In this document: positions 29,200 to 44,600 of the stretch, one piece after another | Layout of the letters: every line of letters begins with the position of its first letter | How positions within the stretch are numbered: position 1 is the stretch's first letter | From: Rhipicephalus microplus | Taxonomy: Eukaryota > Arthropoda > Arachnida > Ixodida > Ixodidae | Length of the DNA: 64,000 bases | Assembly: GCF_043290135.1 (NCBI RefSeq) | Contig: NC_134707.1 | Location: 135,905,319 to 135,969,318, forward strand | Reading direction: 5' to 3' | The notes under the pieces: model-generated | What the model was told of the DNA's origin: nothing | Seen by the model: the letters and a program-made list of their open reading frames with translations, nothing else | Database searches by the model: none | Made by a program: the position numbers and the translations under genes

Positions 29200-29887
29200 C
29201 GGCCACAAGAAATTCATGTCTAGAAAGTCCACAACTAAAAACTCCACAATTGGAAACTCCACAACTAGAAACTCCCCAACTAGAAACTCAACAACTAGAG
29301 ATTCCGCAACTAGAAACTCCACAACCAGAGACTCTGCAACTAGAAACTCCGCATCTAGAAACTCCACAAATAGAAACTCCGCAACTAGAAACTCCGCAGC
29401 TAGAAACTACACAACTAGAGACTCCACAACTAGAAACTCCACAACTACAAACTCCACAACTAGAAACTCCACAACTAGAAACTCCACACCTAGAAACTCC
29501 GCAACTAGAGACTCCACATCTACAAACTCTACAAATAGAGACTCGGCCACAAGAAATTCATGTCTAGAAAGTCCACAACTAAAAACTCCACAATTGGAAA
29601 CTCCACAACTAGAAACTCCCCAACTAGAAACTCAACAACTAGAGATTCCGCAACTAGAAACTCCACAACCAGAGACTCTGCAACTAGAAACTCCGCATCT
29701 AGAAACTCCACAAATAGAAACTCCGCAACTAGAAACTCCGCAGCTAGAAACTACACAACTAGATACTCCACAACTAGAAACTCCACAACTACAAACTCCA
29801 CAACTAGAAACTCCACAACTAGAAACTCCACACCTAGAAACTCCGCAACTAGAGACTCCACATCTAGAAACTCCACAACTAGAAACT
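29200..29887 (+). repeat. 344-bp tandem duplication at the head of S4
   Basis: Two landmarks 344 bp apart (29200, 29544) head nearly identical runs. Both contain the one-base-shortened form CAAGAAATTCATG, CAATTGGAAACTCC, CCCCAACTAG and CCGCATCTAG in the same order. The same pair recurs at 36598 and 36942 in S5, so the duplication predates the S4/S5 copying. At the head of S6 only the second landmark of the pair remains (41831). Confidence 0.8.
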
Positions 29888-32800
29888 CCACAACTACAAA
29901 CTCCACAAAGAGAGACTCGGCAACTAGAAATTCCATATCCAGAAACTCCACAACTAAAAACATTACAACTAGAAACTGCAAAACTAGAGACTTCACAACT
30001 AGAAACTCCACAACTAGAAACTCCACTACTAGAGACTCCGCAACTCCACAACTAGAAACTCCACAACTATAAACTCCACCAATAGAGACTCGGCAACTAG
30101 AAATTCCATATCTAGAAACTACAGAACTAAAAACTCCACTGAAAAAACTCCACAACTAGAAACTCTCCAACTAGAAACTCTACAACTAGACTCCGAAACT
30201 AGAAACTCCACAGCCAGAGACTCTGCAACTGGAAACTCTGCAGCTGGAAACTCCACAAATAGAAACTCCGCAATTAGAAACTCCGCAGCTAGAAACTCCA
30301 CAACTAGAGACTCCACAACTAGAAACTCCACTACTAAAAACTCCACAACTAGAAACTCCACAACTTGAAACCTCACAACCTTACGTTCCGCCACTAGAAA
30401 ATTCACAGCTAGAGATTCCGCAACTAGAAACTCCACAACTACAAACTCCACCAGTAGAGACTCAGCAACTAGAAATTCCATATCTAGAAACTCCACAACT
30501 AAAAACTCCACTCTAAAAACTCCACAACTAGAAACTTCACAACTAGAAACTCTACAACTAGAGACTCCACAACTAGAAACTCCACAACTAGACACTCCAC
30601 AACTAGAAACTCCACAACTTGAAACCTCACAACCTTAAGGTCGGCAACTAGAAAATCCACAGCTAGAGATTCCGCAACTAGAAACTTCACAAGTAGAAAT
30701 TCTGCAACTCAGAACTCCACAACTCGAAACTCCACAACTAGAAACTCGACAACTGGAAACTCCACTACTAGACACTCCACAACTAAAACTCTACAACTAG
30801 AAACTCCTAAACTAGAGACTCCACAACTATACAATCTACAACTAGAGACTTCAAACTAGAAACTCAAAAACTAGAAACTTCAAAATTCGGAACTCTACTA
30901 GAAACTACACAACTGGAAACTCCACAACTTGAAACTTCACAACTAGAGACTCTGCAACTATGAAACTCTGCAACTAGAAACTCCGCAACAAGAAATTTCA
31001 TAGCTAGAAACACCACAACTAGACACTCCGCAACTAGAAACTCCACAACTTGAGACGCCGCAACTAGAAACTCCACAACCAGAGACTCTGCAACTAGAAA
31101 CTCCGCAGCTAGAAACTCCACAAATAGAAACTCCGCAACTAGAAACTCCGCAGCTAGAAACTACACAACTAGAGGCTCCACAACTAGAAACTCCACAACT
31201 AGAAACTACACAACTAGAAACTCCACAACTAGAAACTCCGCAACTAGAGACTCCACAACTAGAAACTCCACAACTAGAAACTCCACAACTACAAACTCCA
31301 CAACTAGGAACTGCACAACTGGAAACTCCACAACTTGAGACTCCGCAACTTGAAACTCCACAACTAGAAACTCCACAACCAGAAACTCCACAACTAGAGA
31401 CTCCAAAACTCGAAACTCCACAACTAGAAACTCCACAACTTGAAACTCCACAACTAGAAACTCCACAACTACAAACTCTACAAATAGAGACTCGGCCACA
31501 AGAAATTTCATGTCTAGAAAGTCCACAACTAAAAACTCCACAATTGGAAACTCCACAACTAGAAACTCCCCAACTAGAAACTCAACAACTAGAGATTCCG
31601 CAACTAGAAACTCCACAACCAGAGACTCTGCAACTAGAAACTCCGCAGCTAGAAACTCCACAAATAGAACTCCGCAACTAGAAACTCCGCAGCTAGAAAC
31701 TACACAACTAGAGACTCCACAACTAGAAACTCCACAACTAGAAACTCCACAACTAGAAACTCCGCAACTAGAGACTCCACATCTAGAAACTCCACAACTA
31801 GAAACTCCACAACTACAAACTCCACAAAGAGAGACTCGGCAACTAGAAATTCCATATCTAGAAACTCCACAACTAAAAACTTTACAACTAGAAACTGCAA
31901 AACTAGAGACTTCACAACTAGAAACTCCACAACTAGAAACACCACTACTAGAGACTCCGCAACTCCACAACTAGAAACTCCACAACTATAAACTCCACCA
32001 ATAGAGGCTCGGCAACTAGAAATTCCATATCTAGAAACTACACAACTAAAAACTCCACTAAAAAAACTCCACAACTAGAAACTCTACAACTAGAGACTCC
32101 GAAACTAGAAACTCCACAGCCAGAGACTCTGCAACTGGAAACTCTGCAGATAGAAACTCCACAAATAGAAACTCCGCAATTAGAAACTCCGCAGCTAGAA
32201 ACTCCACAACTAGAGACTCCACAACTAGAAACTCCACAACTAAAAACTCCACAACTAGAAACTCCACAACTTGAAACCTCACAACCTTACGTTCCGCCAC
32301 TAGAAAATCCACAGCTAGAGATTCCGCAACTAGAAACTCCACAACTATAAACTCCACCAATAGAGACTCGGCAACTAGAAATTCCATATCTAGAAACTAC
32401 ACAACTAAAAACTCCCCTATAAAAACTCCACAACTAGAAACTCCACAACTAGAAACTGTACAACTAGAGACTCCGAAACTAGAAACTCCACAGCCAGAAA
32501 CTCTGCAACTGGAAACTCTGCAGCTGGAAACTCCACAAATAGAAACTCCGCAATTAGAAACTCCGCAGCTAGAAACTCCACAACTAGAGACTCCACAACT
32601 AGAAACTCCACAACTAAAAACTCCACAACTAGAAACTCCACAACTTGAAACCTCACAACCTTAAGTTCCGCAACTAGAAAATCCACAGCTAGAGATTCCG
32701 CAACTACAAACTCCACAAGTAGAAACTCCACAACTCAGAACTCCACAACTCGAAAGTCCTCAACTAGAAACTCCACAACTGGAAACTCCACAACTAGACA

Positions 32801-35800
32801 CTTCACAACTAAAAACTCTACAACTAGAAACTCCTAAACTAGAGACTCCACAACTAAAGAATCTACAACTAAATACTTCAAACTAGAAACTCAACAACTA
32901 GAAACTTCAAAATTCAGAACTCTACTAGAAACTACACAACTGGAAACTCCACAACTAGACACTCCACAACTAGAAACTCCACACCTAGAGACTCTGCAAC
33001 TATGAAACTCTGCAACTAGAAACTCCGCAACAAGAAATTTCACAGCTTGAAACACCACAACTAGACACTCCGCAACTAGAAACTCCACAACTTGAGACGC
33101 CGCAACTAGAAACTCCACAACTTGAAACTCCACAACTCAAAACTCCACAACTTGAAACTCCACAACTAGAAACTCCACAACTTGAGACTCCGCAACTAGA
33201 AACTCCTCAACTTGAAACTCCACAACTGGAAACTTCACAACCAGAAACTCTACAACTAGAAACTCTACAACTAGAAACTTCACAACCAGAGACTCCGCAA
33301 CTAGAGACTCCACAACTGGAAACTCCACAACTTGAAACTCCTCAACTAGAAACTGCACAACTGGAAACTCCAACACTGGAGACTCCGCAACTTGAAACTC
33401 CACAACTAGAAACTCCACAACCAGAAACTCCACAACTAGAGACTCCAAAACTCGAAACTCCACAACTAGAAACTCCACAACTTGAAACTCCACAACTGGA
33501 AACTCCACAACTACAAACTCTACAAATAGAGACTCGGCCACAAGAAATTTCAAGTCTAGAAAGTCCACAACTAAAAACTCCACAATTGGAAACTCCACAA
33601 CTAGAAACTCCCCAACTAGAAACTCAACAACTAGAGATTCCGCAACTAGAAACTCCACAACCAGAGACTCTGCAACTAGAAACTCCGCAGCTAGAAACTC
33701 CACAAATAGAAACTCCGCAACTAGAAACTCCGCAGCTAGAAACTACACAACTAGAGACTCCACAACTAGAAACTCCACAACTAGAAACTCCACAACTAGA
33801 AACTCCACAACTAAAAACTCCACACCTAGAAACTCCGCAACTAGAGACTCCACATCTAGAAACTCCACAACTAGAAACTCCACAACTACAAACTCCACAA
33901 AGCGAGACTCGGCAACTAGAAATTCCATATCCAGAAACTCCACAACTAAAAACTTTACAACTAGAAACTGCAAAACTAGAGACTTCACAACTAAAAACTC
34001 CACAACTATAAACTCCACCAATAGAGACTCGGCAACTAGAAATTCCATATCTAGAAACTACACAACTAAAAACTCCACTAAAAAACTCCACAACTAGAAA
34101 CTCCCCAACTAGAAACTCTACAACTAGAGACTCCGAAACTAGAAACTCCACAGCCAGAGACTCTGCAACTTGAAACTCTGCAGCTGGAAACTCCACAAAT
34201 AGAAACTCCGCAATTAGAAACTCCGCAGCTAGAAACTCCACAACTAGAGACTCCACAACTAGAAACTCCACAACTAAAAACTCCACAACTAGAAACTCCA
34301 CAACTTGAAACCTCACAACCTTACGTTCCGCCACTAGAAAATCCACAGCTAGAGATTCCGCAACTAGAAACTCCACAACTACAAACTCCACCAGTAGAGA
34401 CTCAGCAACTAGAAATTCCATATCTAGAAACTCCACAACTAAAAACTCCACTCTAAAAACTCCACAACTAGAAACTTCACAACTAGAAACTCTACAACTA
34501 GAGACTCCGCAACTAGAAACTCCACAACTAGACACTCCACAACTAGAAACTCTACAACTTGAAACCTCACAACCTTAAGTTCGGCAACCAGAAAATCCAC
34601 AGCTAGAGATTCCGCAACTAGAAACTTCACAAGTAGAAATTCCGCAACTCAGAACTCCACAACTCGAAACTCCACAACTAGAAATTCGACAACTGGAAAC
34701 TCCACTACTAGACACTCCACAACTAAAACTCTACAACTAGAAACTCCTAAACTATAGACTCCACAACTATACAATCTACAACTAGAGACTTCAAACTAGA
34801 AACTCAACAACTAGAAACTTCAAAATTCGGAACTCTACTAGAAACTACACAACTGGAAACTCCACAACTTGAAACTTCACCACTAGAGACTCTGCAACTA
34901 TGAAACTCTGCAACTAAAAACTCCGCAACAAGAAATTTCATAGCTAGAAACACCACAACTAGACACTCCGCAACTAGAAACTCCACAACTTGAGACGCCG
35001 CAACTAGAAACTCCACAACCAGAGACTCTGCAACTAGAAACTCCGCAGCTAGAAACTCCACAAATAGAAACTCCGCAACTAGAAACTCCGCAGCTAGAAA
35101 CTACACAACTAGAGACTCCACAACTAGAAACTCCACAACTAGAAACTACACAACTAGAAACTCCACAACTAGAAACTCCGCAACTAGAGACTCCACAACT
35201 AGAAACTCCACAACTAGAAACTCCACAACTACAAACTCCACAACTAGAAACTGCACTACTGGAAACTCCACAACTTGAGACTCCGCAACTTGAAACTCCA
35301 CAACTAGAAACTCCACAACCAGAAACTCCACAACTAGAGACTCCAAAACTCGAAACTCCACAACTGAAACTCCACAACTTGAAACTCCACAACTAGAAAC
35401 TCCACAACTACAAACTCTACAAATAGAGACTCGGCCACAAGAAATTTCATGTCTAGAAAGTCCACAACTAAAAACTCCACAATTGGAAACTCCACAACTA
35501 GAAACTCCCCAACTAGAAACTCAACAACTAGAGATTCCGCAACTAGAAACTCCACAACCAGAGACTCTGCAACTAGAAACTCTGCAGCTGGAAACTTCAC
35601 AGATAGAAACTCCGCAATTAGAAACTCCGCAGCTAGAAACTCCACAACTAGAGACTCCACAACTAGAAACTCCACAACTAGAAACTCCACAACTAGAAAC
35701 TCCACAACTTGAAACCTCACAACCTTCAGTTCCGCAACATAAAATCCACAGCTAGAGATTCCGCAACTAGAAACTCCACAAGTAGAAACTCCACAACTCA

Positions 35801-36597
35801 GAACTCCACAACTCGAAAGTCCTCAACTAGAAACTCCACAACTGGAAACTCCACAACTAGACACTTCACAACTAAAAACTCTACAACTAGAAACTCCTAA
35901 ACTAGAGACTCCACAACTAAAGAATCTACAACTAAAGACTTCAAACTAGAAACTCAACAACTAGAAACTTCAAAATTCAGAACTCTACTAGAAACTACAC
36001 AACTGGAAACTCCACAACTAGACACTCCACAACTAGAAACTCCACACCTAGAGACTCTGCAACTATGAAACTCTGCAACTAGAAACTCCGCAACAAGAAA
36101 TTTCACAGCTTGAAACACCACAACTAGACACTCCGCAACTAGAAACTCCACAACTTGAGACGCCGCAACTAGAAACTCCACAACTTGAAACTCCACAACT
36201 CAAAACTCCACAACTTGAAACTCCACAACTAGAAACTCCACAACTTGAGACTCCACAACTAGAAACTCCTCAACTTGAAACTCCACAACTGGAAACTCCA
36301 CAACCAGAAACTCTACAACTAGAAACTCTACAACTAGAAACTTCACAACCAGAGACTCCGCAACTAGAGACTCCACAACTGGAAACTCCACAACTTGAAA
36401 CTCCTCAACTAGAAACTGCACAACTGGAAACTCCACAACTGGAGACTCCGCAACTTGAAACTCCACAACTAGAAACTCCACAACCAGAAATTCCACAACT
36501 AGAGACTCCAAAACTCGAAACTCCACAACTAGAAACTCCACAACTTGAAACTCCACAACTAGAAACTCCACAACTACAAACTCTACAAATAGAGACT
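29200..36597 (+). repeat. Super-unit S4 (beta type, 7398 bp)
   Basis: Landmarks lie at 29200, 29544, 31493, 33535 and 35432, about 2 kb apart apart from the first pair. S4 matches S5 at offset 7398 (29200-31690 versus 36598-39090). The offset becomes 7413 after S5 gains one extra 15-bp monomer near 39.1-39.2 kb. Private differences from S5 are few, for example ACTAGATACTCC near 29760 where S5 has ACTAGAGACTCC. The right part (34.4-36.6 kb) matches S6 at offset 12302. The marker forms CCTTACGTTCCGCC, CCTTAAGGTCGG and CCTTCAGTTCCG first appear here. Confidence 0.85.
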
Positions 36598-39500
36598 CGG
36601 CCACAAGAAATTCATGTCTAGAAAGTCCACAACTAAAAACTCCACAATTGGAAACTCCACAACTAGAAACTCCCCAACTAGAAACTCAACAACTAGAGAT
36701 TCCGCAACTAGAAACTCCACAACCAGAGACTCTGCAACTAGAAACTCCGCATCTAGAAACTCCACAAATAGAAACTCCGCAACTAGAAACTCCGCAGCTA
36801 GAAACTACACAACTAGAGACTCCACAACTAGAAACTCCACAACTACAAACTCCACAACTAGAAACTCCACAACTAGAAACTCCACACCTAGAAACTCCGC
36901 AACTAGAGACTCCACATCTACAAACTCTACAAATAGAGACTCGGCCACAAGAAATTCATGTCTAGAAAGTCCACAACTAAAAACTCCACAATTGGAAACT
37001 CCACAACTAGAAACTCCCCAACTAGAAACTCAACAACTAGAGATTCCGCAACTAGAAACTCCACAACCAGAGACTCTGCAACTAGAAACTCCGCATCTAG
37101 AAACTCCACAAATAGAAACTCCGCAACTAGAAACTCCGCAGCTAGAAACTACACAACTAGAGACTCCACAACTAGAAACTCCACAACTACAAACTCCACA
37201 ACTAGAAACTCCACAACTAGAAACTCCACACCTAGAAACTCCGCAACTAGAGACTCCACATCTAGAAACTCCACAACTAGAAACTCCACAACTACAAACT
37301 CCACAAAGAGAGACTCGGCAACTAGAAATTCCATATCCAGAAACTCCACAACTAAAAACATTACAACTAGAAACTGCAAAACTAGAGACTTCACAACTAG
37401 AAACTCCACAACTAGAAACTCCACTACTAGAGACTCCGCAACTCCACAACTAGAAACTCCACAACTATAAACTCCACCAATAGAGACTCGGCAACTAGAA
37501 ATTCCATATCTAGAAACTACAGAACTAAAAACTCCACTGAAAAAACTCCACAACTAGAAACTCTCCAACTAGAAACTCTACAACTAGACTCCGAAACTAG
37601 AAACTCCACAGCCAGAGACTCTGCAACTGGAAACTCTGCAGCTGGAAACTCCACAAATAGAAACTCCGCAATTAGAAACTCCGCAGCTAGAAACTCCACA
37701 ACTAGAGACTCCACAACTAGAAACTCCACTACTAAAAACTCCACAACTAGAAACTCCACAACTTGAAACCTCACAACCTTACGTTCCGCCACTAGAAAAT
37801 TCACAGCTAGAGATTCCGCAACTAGAAACTCCACAACTACAAACTCCACCAGTAGAGACTCAGCAACTAGAAATTCCATATCTAGAAACTCCACAACTAA
37901 AAACTCCACTCTAAAAACTCCACAACTAGAAACTTCACAACTAGAAACTCTACAACTAGAGACTCCACAACTAGAAACTCCACAACTAGACACTCCACAA
38001 CTAGAAACTCCACAACTTGAAACCTCACAACCTTAAGGTCGGCAACTAGAAAATCCACAGCTAGAGATTCCGCAACTAGAAACTTCACAAGTAGAAATTC
38101 TGCAACTCAGAACTCCACAACTCGAAACTCCACAACTAGAAACTCGACAACTGGAAACTCCACTACTAGACACTCCACAACTAAAACTCTACAACTAGAA
38201 ACTCCTAAACTAGAGACTCCACAACTATACAATCTACAACTAGAGACTTCAAACTAGAAACTCAAAAACTAGAAACTTCAAAATTCGGAACTCTACTAGA
38301 AACTACACAACTGGAAACTCCACAACTTGAAACTTCACAACTAGAGACTCTGCAACTATGAAACTCTGCAACTAGAAACTCCGCAACAAGAAATTTCATA
38401 GCTAGAAACACCACAACTAGACACTCCGCAACTAGAAACTCCACAACTTGAGACGCCGCAACTAGAAACTCCACAACCAGAGACTCTGCAACTAGAAACT
38501 CCGCAGCTAGAAACTCCACAAATAGAAACTCCGCAACTAGAAACTCCGCAGCTAGAAACTACACAACTAGAGGCTCCACAACTAGAAACTCCACAACTAG
38601 AAACTACACAACTAGAAACTCCACAACTAGAAACTCCGCAACTAGAGACTCCACAACTAGAAACTCCACAACTAGAAACTCCACAACTACAAACTCCACA
38701 ACTAGGAACTGCACAACTGGAAACTCCACAACTTGAGACTCCGCAACTTGAAACTCCACAACTAGAAACTCCACAACCAGAAACTCCACAACTAGAGACT
38801 CCAAAACTCGAAACTCCACAACTAGAAACTCCACAACTTGAAACTCCACAACTAGAAACTCCACAACTACAAACTCTACAAATAGAGACTCGGCCACAAG
38901 AAATTTCATGTCTAGAAAGTCCACAACTAAAAACTCCACAATTGGAAACTCCACAACTAGAAACTCCCCAACTAGAAACTCAACAACTAGAGATTCCGCA
39001 ACTAGAAACTCCACAACCAGAGACTCTGCAACTAGAAACTCCGCAGCTAGAAACTCCACAAATAGAACTCCGCAACTAGAAACTCCGCAGCTAGAAACTA
39101 CACAACTAGAGACTCCACAACTAGAAACTCCACAACTAGAAACTCCACAACTAGAAACTCCACAACTAGAAACTCCGCAACTAGAGACTCCACATCTAGA
39201 AACTCCACAACTAGAAACTCCACAACTACAAACTCCACAAAGAGAGACTCGGCAACTAGAAATTCCATATCTAGAAACTCCACAACTAAAAACTTTACAA
39301 CTAGAAACTGCAAAACTAGAGACTTCACAACTAGAAACTCCACAACTAGAAACACCACTACTAGAGACTCCGCAACTCCACAACTAGAAACTCCACAACT
39401 ATAAACTCCACCAATAGAGGCTCGGCAACTAGAAATTCCATATCTAGAAACTACACAACTAAAAACTCCACTAAAAAAACTCCACAACTAGAAACTCTAC

Positions 39501-41624
39501 AACTAGAGACTCCGAAACTAGAAACTCCACAGCCAGAGACTCTGCAACTGGAAACTCTGCAGATAGAAACTCCACAAATAGAAACTCCGCAATTAGAAAC
39601 TCCGCAGCTAGAAACTCCACAACTAGAGACTCCACAACTAGAAACTCCACAACTAAAAACTCCACAACTAGAAACTCCACAACTTGAAACCTCACAACCT
39701 TACGTTCCGCCACTAGAAAATCCACAGCTAGAGATTCCGCAACTAGAAACTCCACAACTATAAACTCCACCAATAGAGACTCGGCAACTAGAAATTCCAT
39801 ATCTAGAAACTACACAACTAAAAACTCCCCTATAAAAACTCCACAACTAGAAACTCCACAACTAGAAACTGTACAACTAGAGACTCCGAAACTAGAAACT
39901 CCACAGCCAGAAACTCTGCAACTGGAAACTCTGCAGCTGGAAACTCCACAAATAGAAACTCCGCAATTAGAAACTCCGCAGCTAGAAACTCCACAACTAG
40001 AGACTCCACAACTAGAAACTCCACAACTAAAAACTCCACAACTAGAAACTCCACAACTTGAAACCTCACAACCTTAAGTTCCGCAACTAGAAAATCCACA
40101 GCTAGAGATTCCGCAACTACAAACTCCACAAGTAGAAACTCCACAACTCAGAACTCCACAACTCGAAAGTCCTCAACTAGAAACTCCACAACTGGAAACT
40201 CCACAACTAGACACTTCACAACTAAAAACTCTACAACTAGAAACTCCTAAACTAGAGACTCCACAACTAAAGAATCTACAACTAAATACTTCAAACTAGA
40301 AACTCAACAACTAGAAACTTCAAAATTCAGAACTCTACTAGAAACTACACAACTGGAAACTCCACAACTAGACACTCCACAACTAGAAACTCCACACCTA
40401 GAGACTCTGCAACTATGAAACTCTGCAACTAGAAACTCCGCAACAAGAAATTTCACAGCTTGAAACACCACAACTAGACACTCCGCAACTAGAAACTCCA
40501 CAACTTGAGACGCCGCAACTAGAAACTCCACAACTTGAAACTCCACAACTCAAAACTCCACAACTTGAAACTCCACAACTAGAAACTCCACAACTTGAGA
40601 CTCCGCAACTAGAAACTCCTCAACTTGAAACTCCACAACTGGAAACTTCACAACCAGAAACTCTACAACTAGAAACTCTACAACTAGAAACTTCACAACC
40701 AGAGACTCCGCAACTAGAGACTCCACAACTGGAAACTCCACAACTTGAAACTCCTCAACTAGAAACTGCACAACTGGAAACTCCAACACTGGAGACTCCG
40801 CAACTTGAAACTCCACAACAAGAAACTCCACAACCAGAAACTCCACAACTAGAGACTCCAAAACTCGAAACTCCACAACTAGAAACTCCACAACTTGAAA
40901 CTCCACAACTGGAAACTCCACAACTACAAACTCTACAAATAGAGACTCGGCCACAAGAAATTTCAAGTCTAGAAAGTCCACAACTAAAAACTCCGCAATT
41001 GGAAACTCCACAACTAGAAACTCCCCAACTAGAAACTCAACAACTAGAGATTCCGCAACTAGAAACTCCACAACCAGAGACTCTGCAACTAGAAACTCCG
41101 CAGCTAGAAACTCCACAAATAGAAACTCCGCAACTAGAAACTCCGCAGCTAGAAACTACACAACTAGAGACTCCACAACTAGAAACTCCACAACTAGAAA
41201 CTCCACAACTAGAAACTCCACAACTAGAAACTCCACACCTAGAAACTCCGCAACTAGAGACTCCACATCTAGAAACTCCACAACTAGAAACTCCACAACT
41301 ACAAACTCCACAAAGCGAGACTCGGCAACTAGAAATTCCATATCCAGAAACTCCACAACTAAAAACTTTACAACTAGAAACTGCAAAACTAGAGACTTCA
41401 CAACTAGAAACTCCACAACTATAAACTCCACCAATAGAGACTCGGCAACTAGAAATTCCATATCTAGAAACTACACAACTAAAAACTCCACTAAAAAACT
41501 CCACAACTAGAAACTCCCCAACTAGAAACTCTACAACTAGAGACTCCGAAACTAGAAACTCCACAGCCAGAGACTCTGCAACTTGAAACTCTGCAGCTGG
41601 AAACTCCACAAATAGAAACTCCGC
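36598..41624 (+). repeat. Super-unit S5 (beta type)
   Basis: S5 has landmarks at 36598, 36942, 38891 and 40948. It follows S4 at offset 7398/7413 and is then itself repeated in S6 at a constant offset of 4889. Variants found in S5 and S6 but not S4 include CCACAACAAGAAACTCC (about 40812 and 45701) and CTCCGCAATTGG (about 40990 and 45879). S4 reads CTAGAAACTCC and CTCCACAATTGG at those places. S5 ends abruptly near 41,620, where sequence of the S4 34.2-kb type jumps to 36.75-kb-type units. Confidence 0.85.
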
Positions 41625-41645
41625 AACTAGAAACTCCGCATCTAG
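41611..41645 (+). repeat. Junction of the 4889-bp duplication
   Basis: To the left, the order of units matches about 34160-34210 and 46470-46510 (CTCTGCAACTTG, CTCTGCAGCTGG, CCACAAATAG). At 46.5 kb the next unit is CCGCAATTAG, but here it is CCGCAACTAG followed by CCGCATCTAG, as at about 36736-36755. The shift falls inside a run of near-identical monomers, so the breakpoint cannot be placed to the base. This is what an unequal exchange between misaligned units would leave. Confidence 0.75.
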
Positions 41646-44600
41646 AAACTCCACAAATAGAAACTCCGCAACTAGAAACTCCGCAGCTAGAAACTACACA
41701 ACTAGAGACTCCACAACTAGAAACTCCACAACTACAAACTCCACAACTAGAAACTCCACAACTAGAAACTCCACACCTAGAAACTCCGCAACTAGAGACT
41801 CCACATCTACAAACTCTACAAATAGAGACTCGGCCACAAGAAATTCATGTCTAGAAAGTCCACAACTAAAAACTCCACAATTGGAAACTCCACAACTAGA
41901 AACTCCCCAACTAGAAACTCAACAACTAGAGATTCCGCAACTAGAAACTCCACAACCAGAGACTCTGCAACTAGAAACTCCGCATCTAGAAACTCCACAA
42001 ATAGAAACTCCGCAACTAGAAACTCCGCAGCTAGAAACTACACAACTAGAGACTCCACAACTAGAAACTCCACAACTACAAACTCCACAACTAGAAACTC
42101 CACAACTAGAAACTCCACACCTAGAAACTCCGCAACTAGAGACTCCACATCTAGAAACTCCACAACTAGAAACTCCACAACTACAAACTCCACAAAGAGA
42201 GACTCGGCAACTAGAAATTCCATATCCAGAAACTCCACAACTAAAAACATTACAACTAGAAACTGCAAAACTAGAGACTTCACAACTAGAAACTCCACAA
42301 CTAGAAACTCCACTACTAGAGACTCCGCAACTCCACAACTAGAAACTCCACAACTATAAACTCCACCAATAGAGACTCGGCAACTAGAAATTCCATATCT
42401 AGAAACTACAGAACTAAAAACTCCACTGAAAAAACTCCACAACTAGAAACTCTCCAACTAGAAACTCTACAACTAGACTCCGAAACTAGAAACTCCACAG
42501 CCAGAGACTCTGCAACTGGAAACTCTGCAGCTGGAAACTCCACAAATAGAAACTCCGCAATTAGAAACTCCGCAGCTAGAAACTCCACAACTAGAGACTC
42601 CACAACTAGAAACTCCACTACTAAAAACTCCACAACTAGAAACTCCACAACTTGAAACCTCACAACCTTACGTTCCGCCACTAGAAAATTCACAGCTAGA
42701 GATTCCGCAACTAGAAACTCCACAACTACAAACTCCACCAGTAGAGACTCAGCAACTAGAAATTCCATATCTAGAAACTCCACAACTAAAAACTCCACTC
42801 TAAAAACTCCACAACTAGAAACTTCACAACTAGAAACTCTACAACTAGAGACTCCACAACTAGAAACTCCACAACTAGACACTCCACAACTAGAAACTCC
42901 ACAACTTGAAACCTCACAACCTTAAGGTCGGCAACTAGAAAATCCACAGCTAGAGATTCCGCAACTAGAAACTTCACAAGTAGAAATTCTGCAACTCAGA
43001 ACTCCACAACTCGAAACTCCACAACTAGAAACTCGACAACTGGAAACTCCACTACTAGACACTCCACAACTAAAACTCTACAACTAGAAACTCCTAAACT
43101 AGAGACTCCACAACTATACAATCTACAACTAGAGACTTCAAACTAGAAACTCAAAAACTAGAAACTTCAAAATTCGGAACTCTACTAGAAACTACACAAC
43201 TGGAAACTCCACAACTTGAAACTTCACAACTAGAGACTCTGCAACTATGAAACTCTGCAACTAGAAACTCCGCAACAAGAAATTTCATAGCTAGAAACAC
43301 CACAACTAGACACTCCGCAACTAGAAACTCCACAACTTGAGACGCCGCAACTAGAAACTCCACAACCAGAGACTCTGCAACTAGAAACTCCGCAGCTAGA
43401 AACTCCACAAATAGAAACTCCGCAACTAGAAACTCCGCAGCTAGAAACTACACAACTAGAGGCTCCACAACTAGAAACTCCACAACTAGAAACTACACAA
43501 CTAGAAACTCCACAACTAGAAACTCCGCAACTAGAGACTCCACAACTAGAAACTCCACAACTAGAAACTCCACAACTACAAACTCCACAACTAGGAACTG
43601 CACAACTGGAAACTCCACAACTTGAGACTCCGCAACTTGAAACTCCACAACTAGAAACTCCACAACCAGAAACTCCACAACTAGAGACTCCAAAACTCGA
43701 AACTCCACAACTAGAAACTCCACAACTTGAAACTCCACAACTAGAAACTCCACAACTACAAACTCTACAAATAGAGACTCGGCCACAAGAAATTTCATGT
43801 CTAGAAAGTCCACAACTAAAAACTCCACAATTGGAAACTCCACAACTAGAAACTCCCCAACTAGAAACTCAACAACTAGAGATTCCGCAACTAGAAACTC
43901 CACAACCAGAGACTCTGCAACTAGAAACTCCGCAGCTAGAAACTCCACAAATAGAACTCCGCAACTAGAAACTCCGCAGCTAGAAACTACACAACTAGAG
44001 ACTCCACAACTAGAAACTCCACAACTAGAAACTCCACAACTAGAAACTCCACAACTAGAAACTCCGCAACTAGAGACTCCACATCTAGAAACTCCACAAC
44101 TAGAAACTCCACAACTACAAACTCCACAAAGAGAGACTCGGCAACTAGAAATTCCATATCTAGAAACTCCACAACTAAAAACTTTACAACTAGAAACTGC
44201 AAAACTAGAGACTTCACAACTAGAAACTCCACAACTAGAAACACCACTACTAGAGACTCCGCAACTCCACAACTAGAAACTCCACAACTATAAACTCCAC
44301 CAATAGAGGCTCGGCAACTAGAAATTCCATATCTAGAAACTACACAACTAAAAACTCCACTAAAAAAACTCCACAACTAGAAACTCTACAACTAGAGACT
44401 CCGAAACTAGAAACTCCACAGCCAGAGACTCTGCAACTGGAAACTCTGCAGATAGAAACTCCACAAATAGAAACTCCGCAATTAGAAACTCCGCAGCTAG
44501 AAACTCCACAACTAGAGACTCCACAACTAGAAACTCCACAACTAAAAACTCCACAACTAGAAACTCCACAACTTGAAACCTCACAACCTTACGTTCCGCC

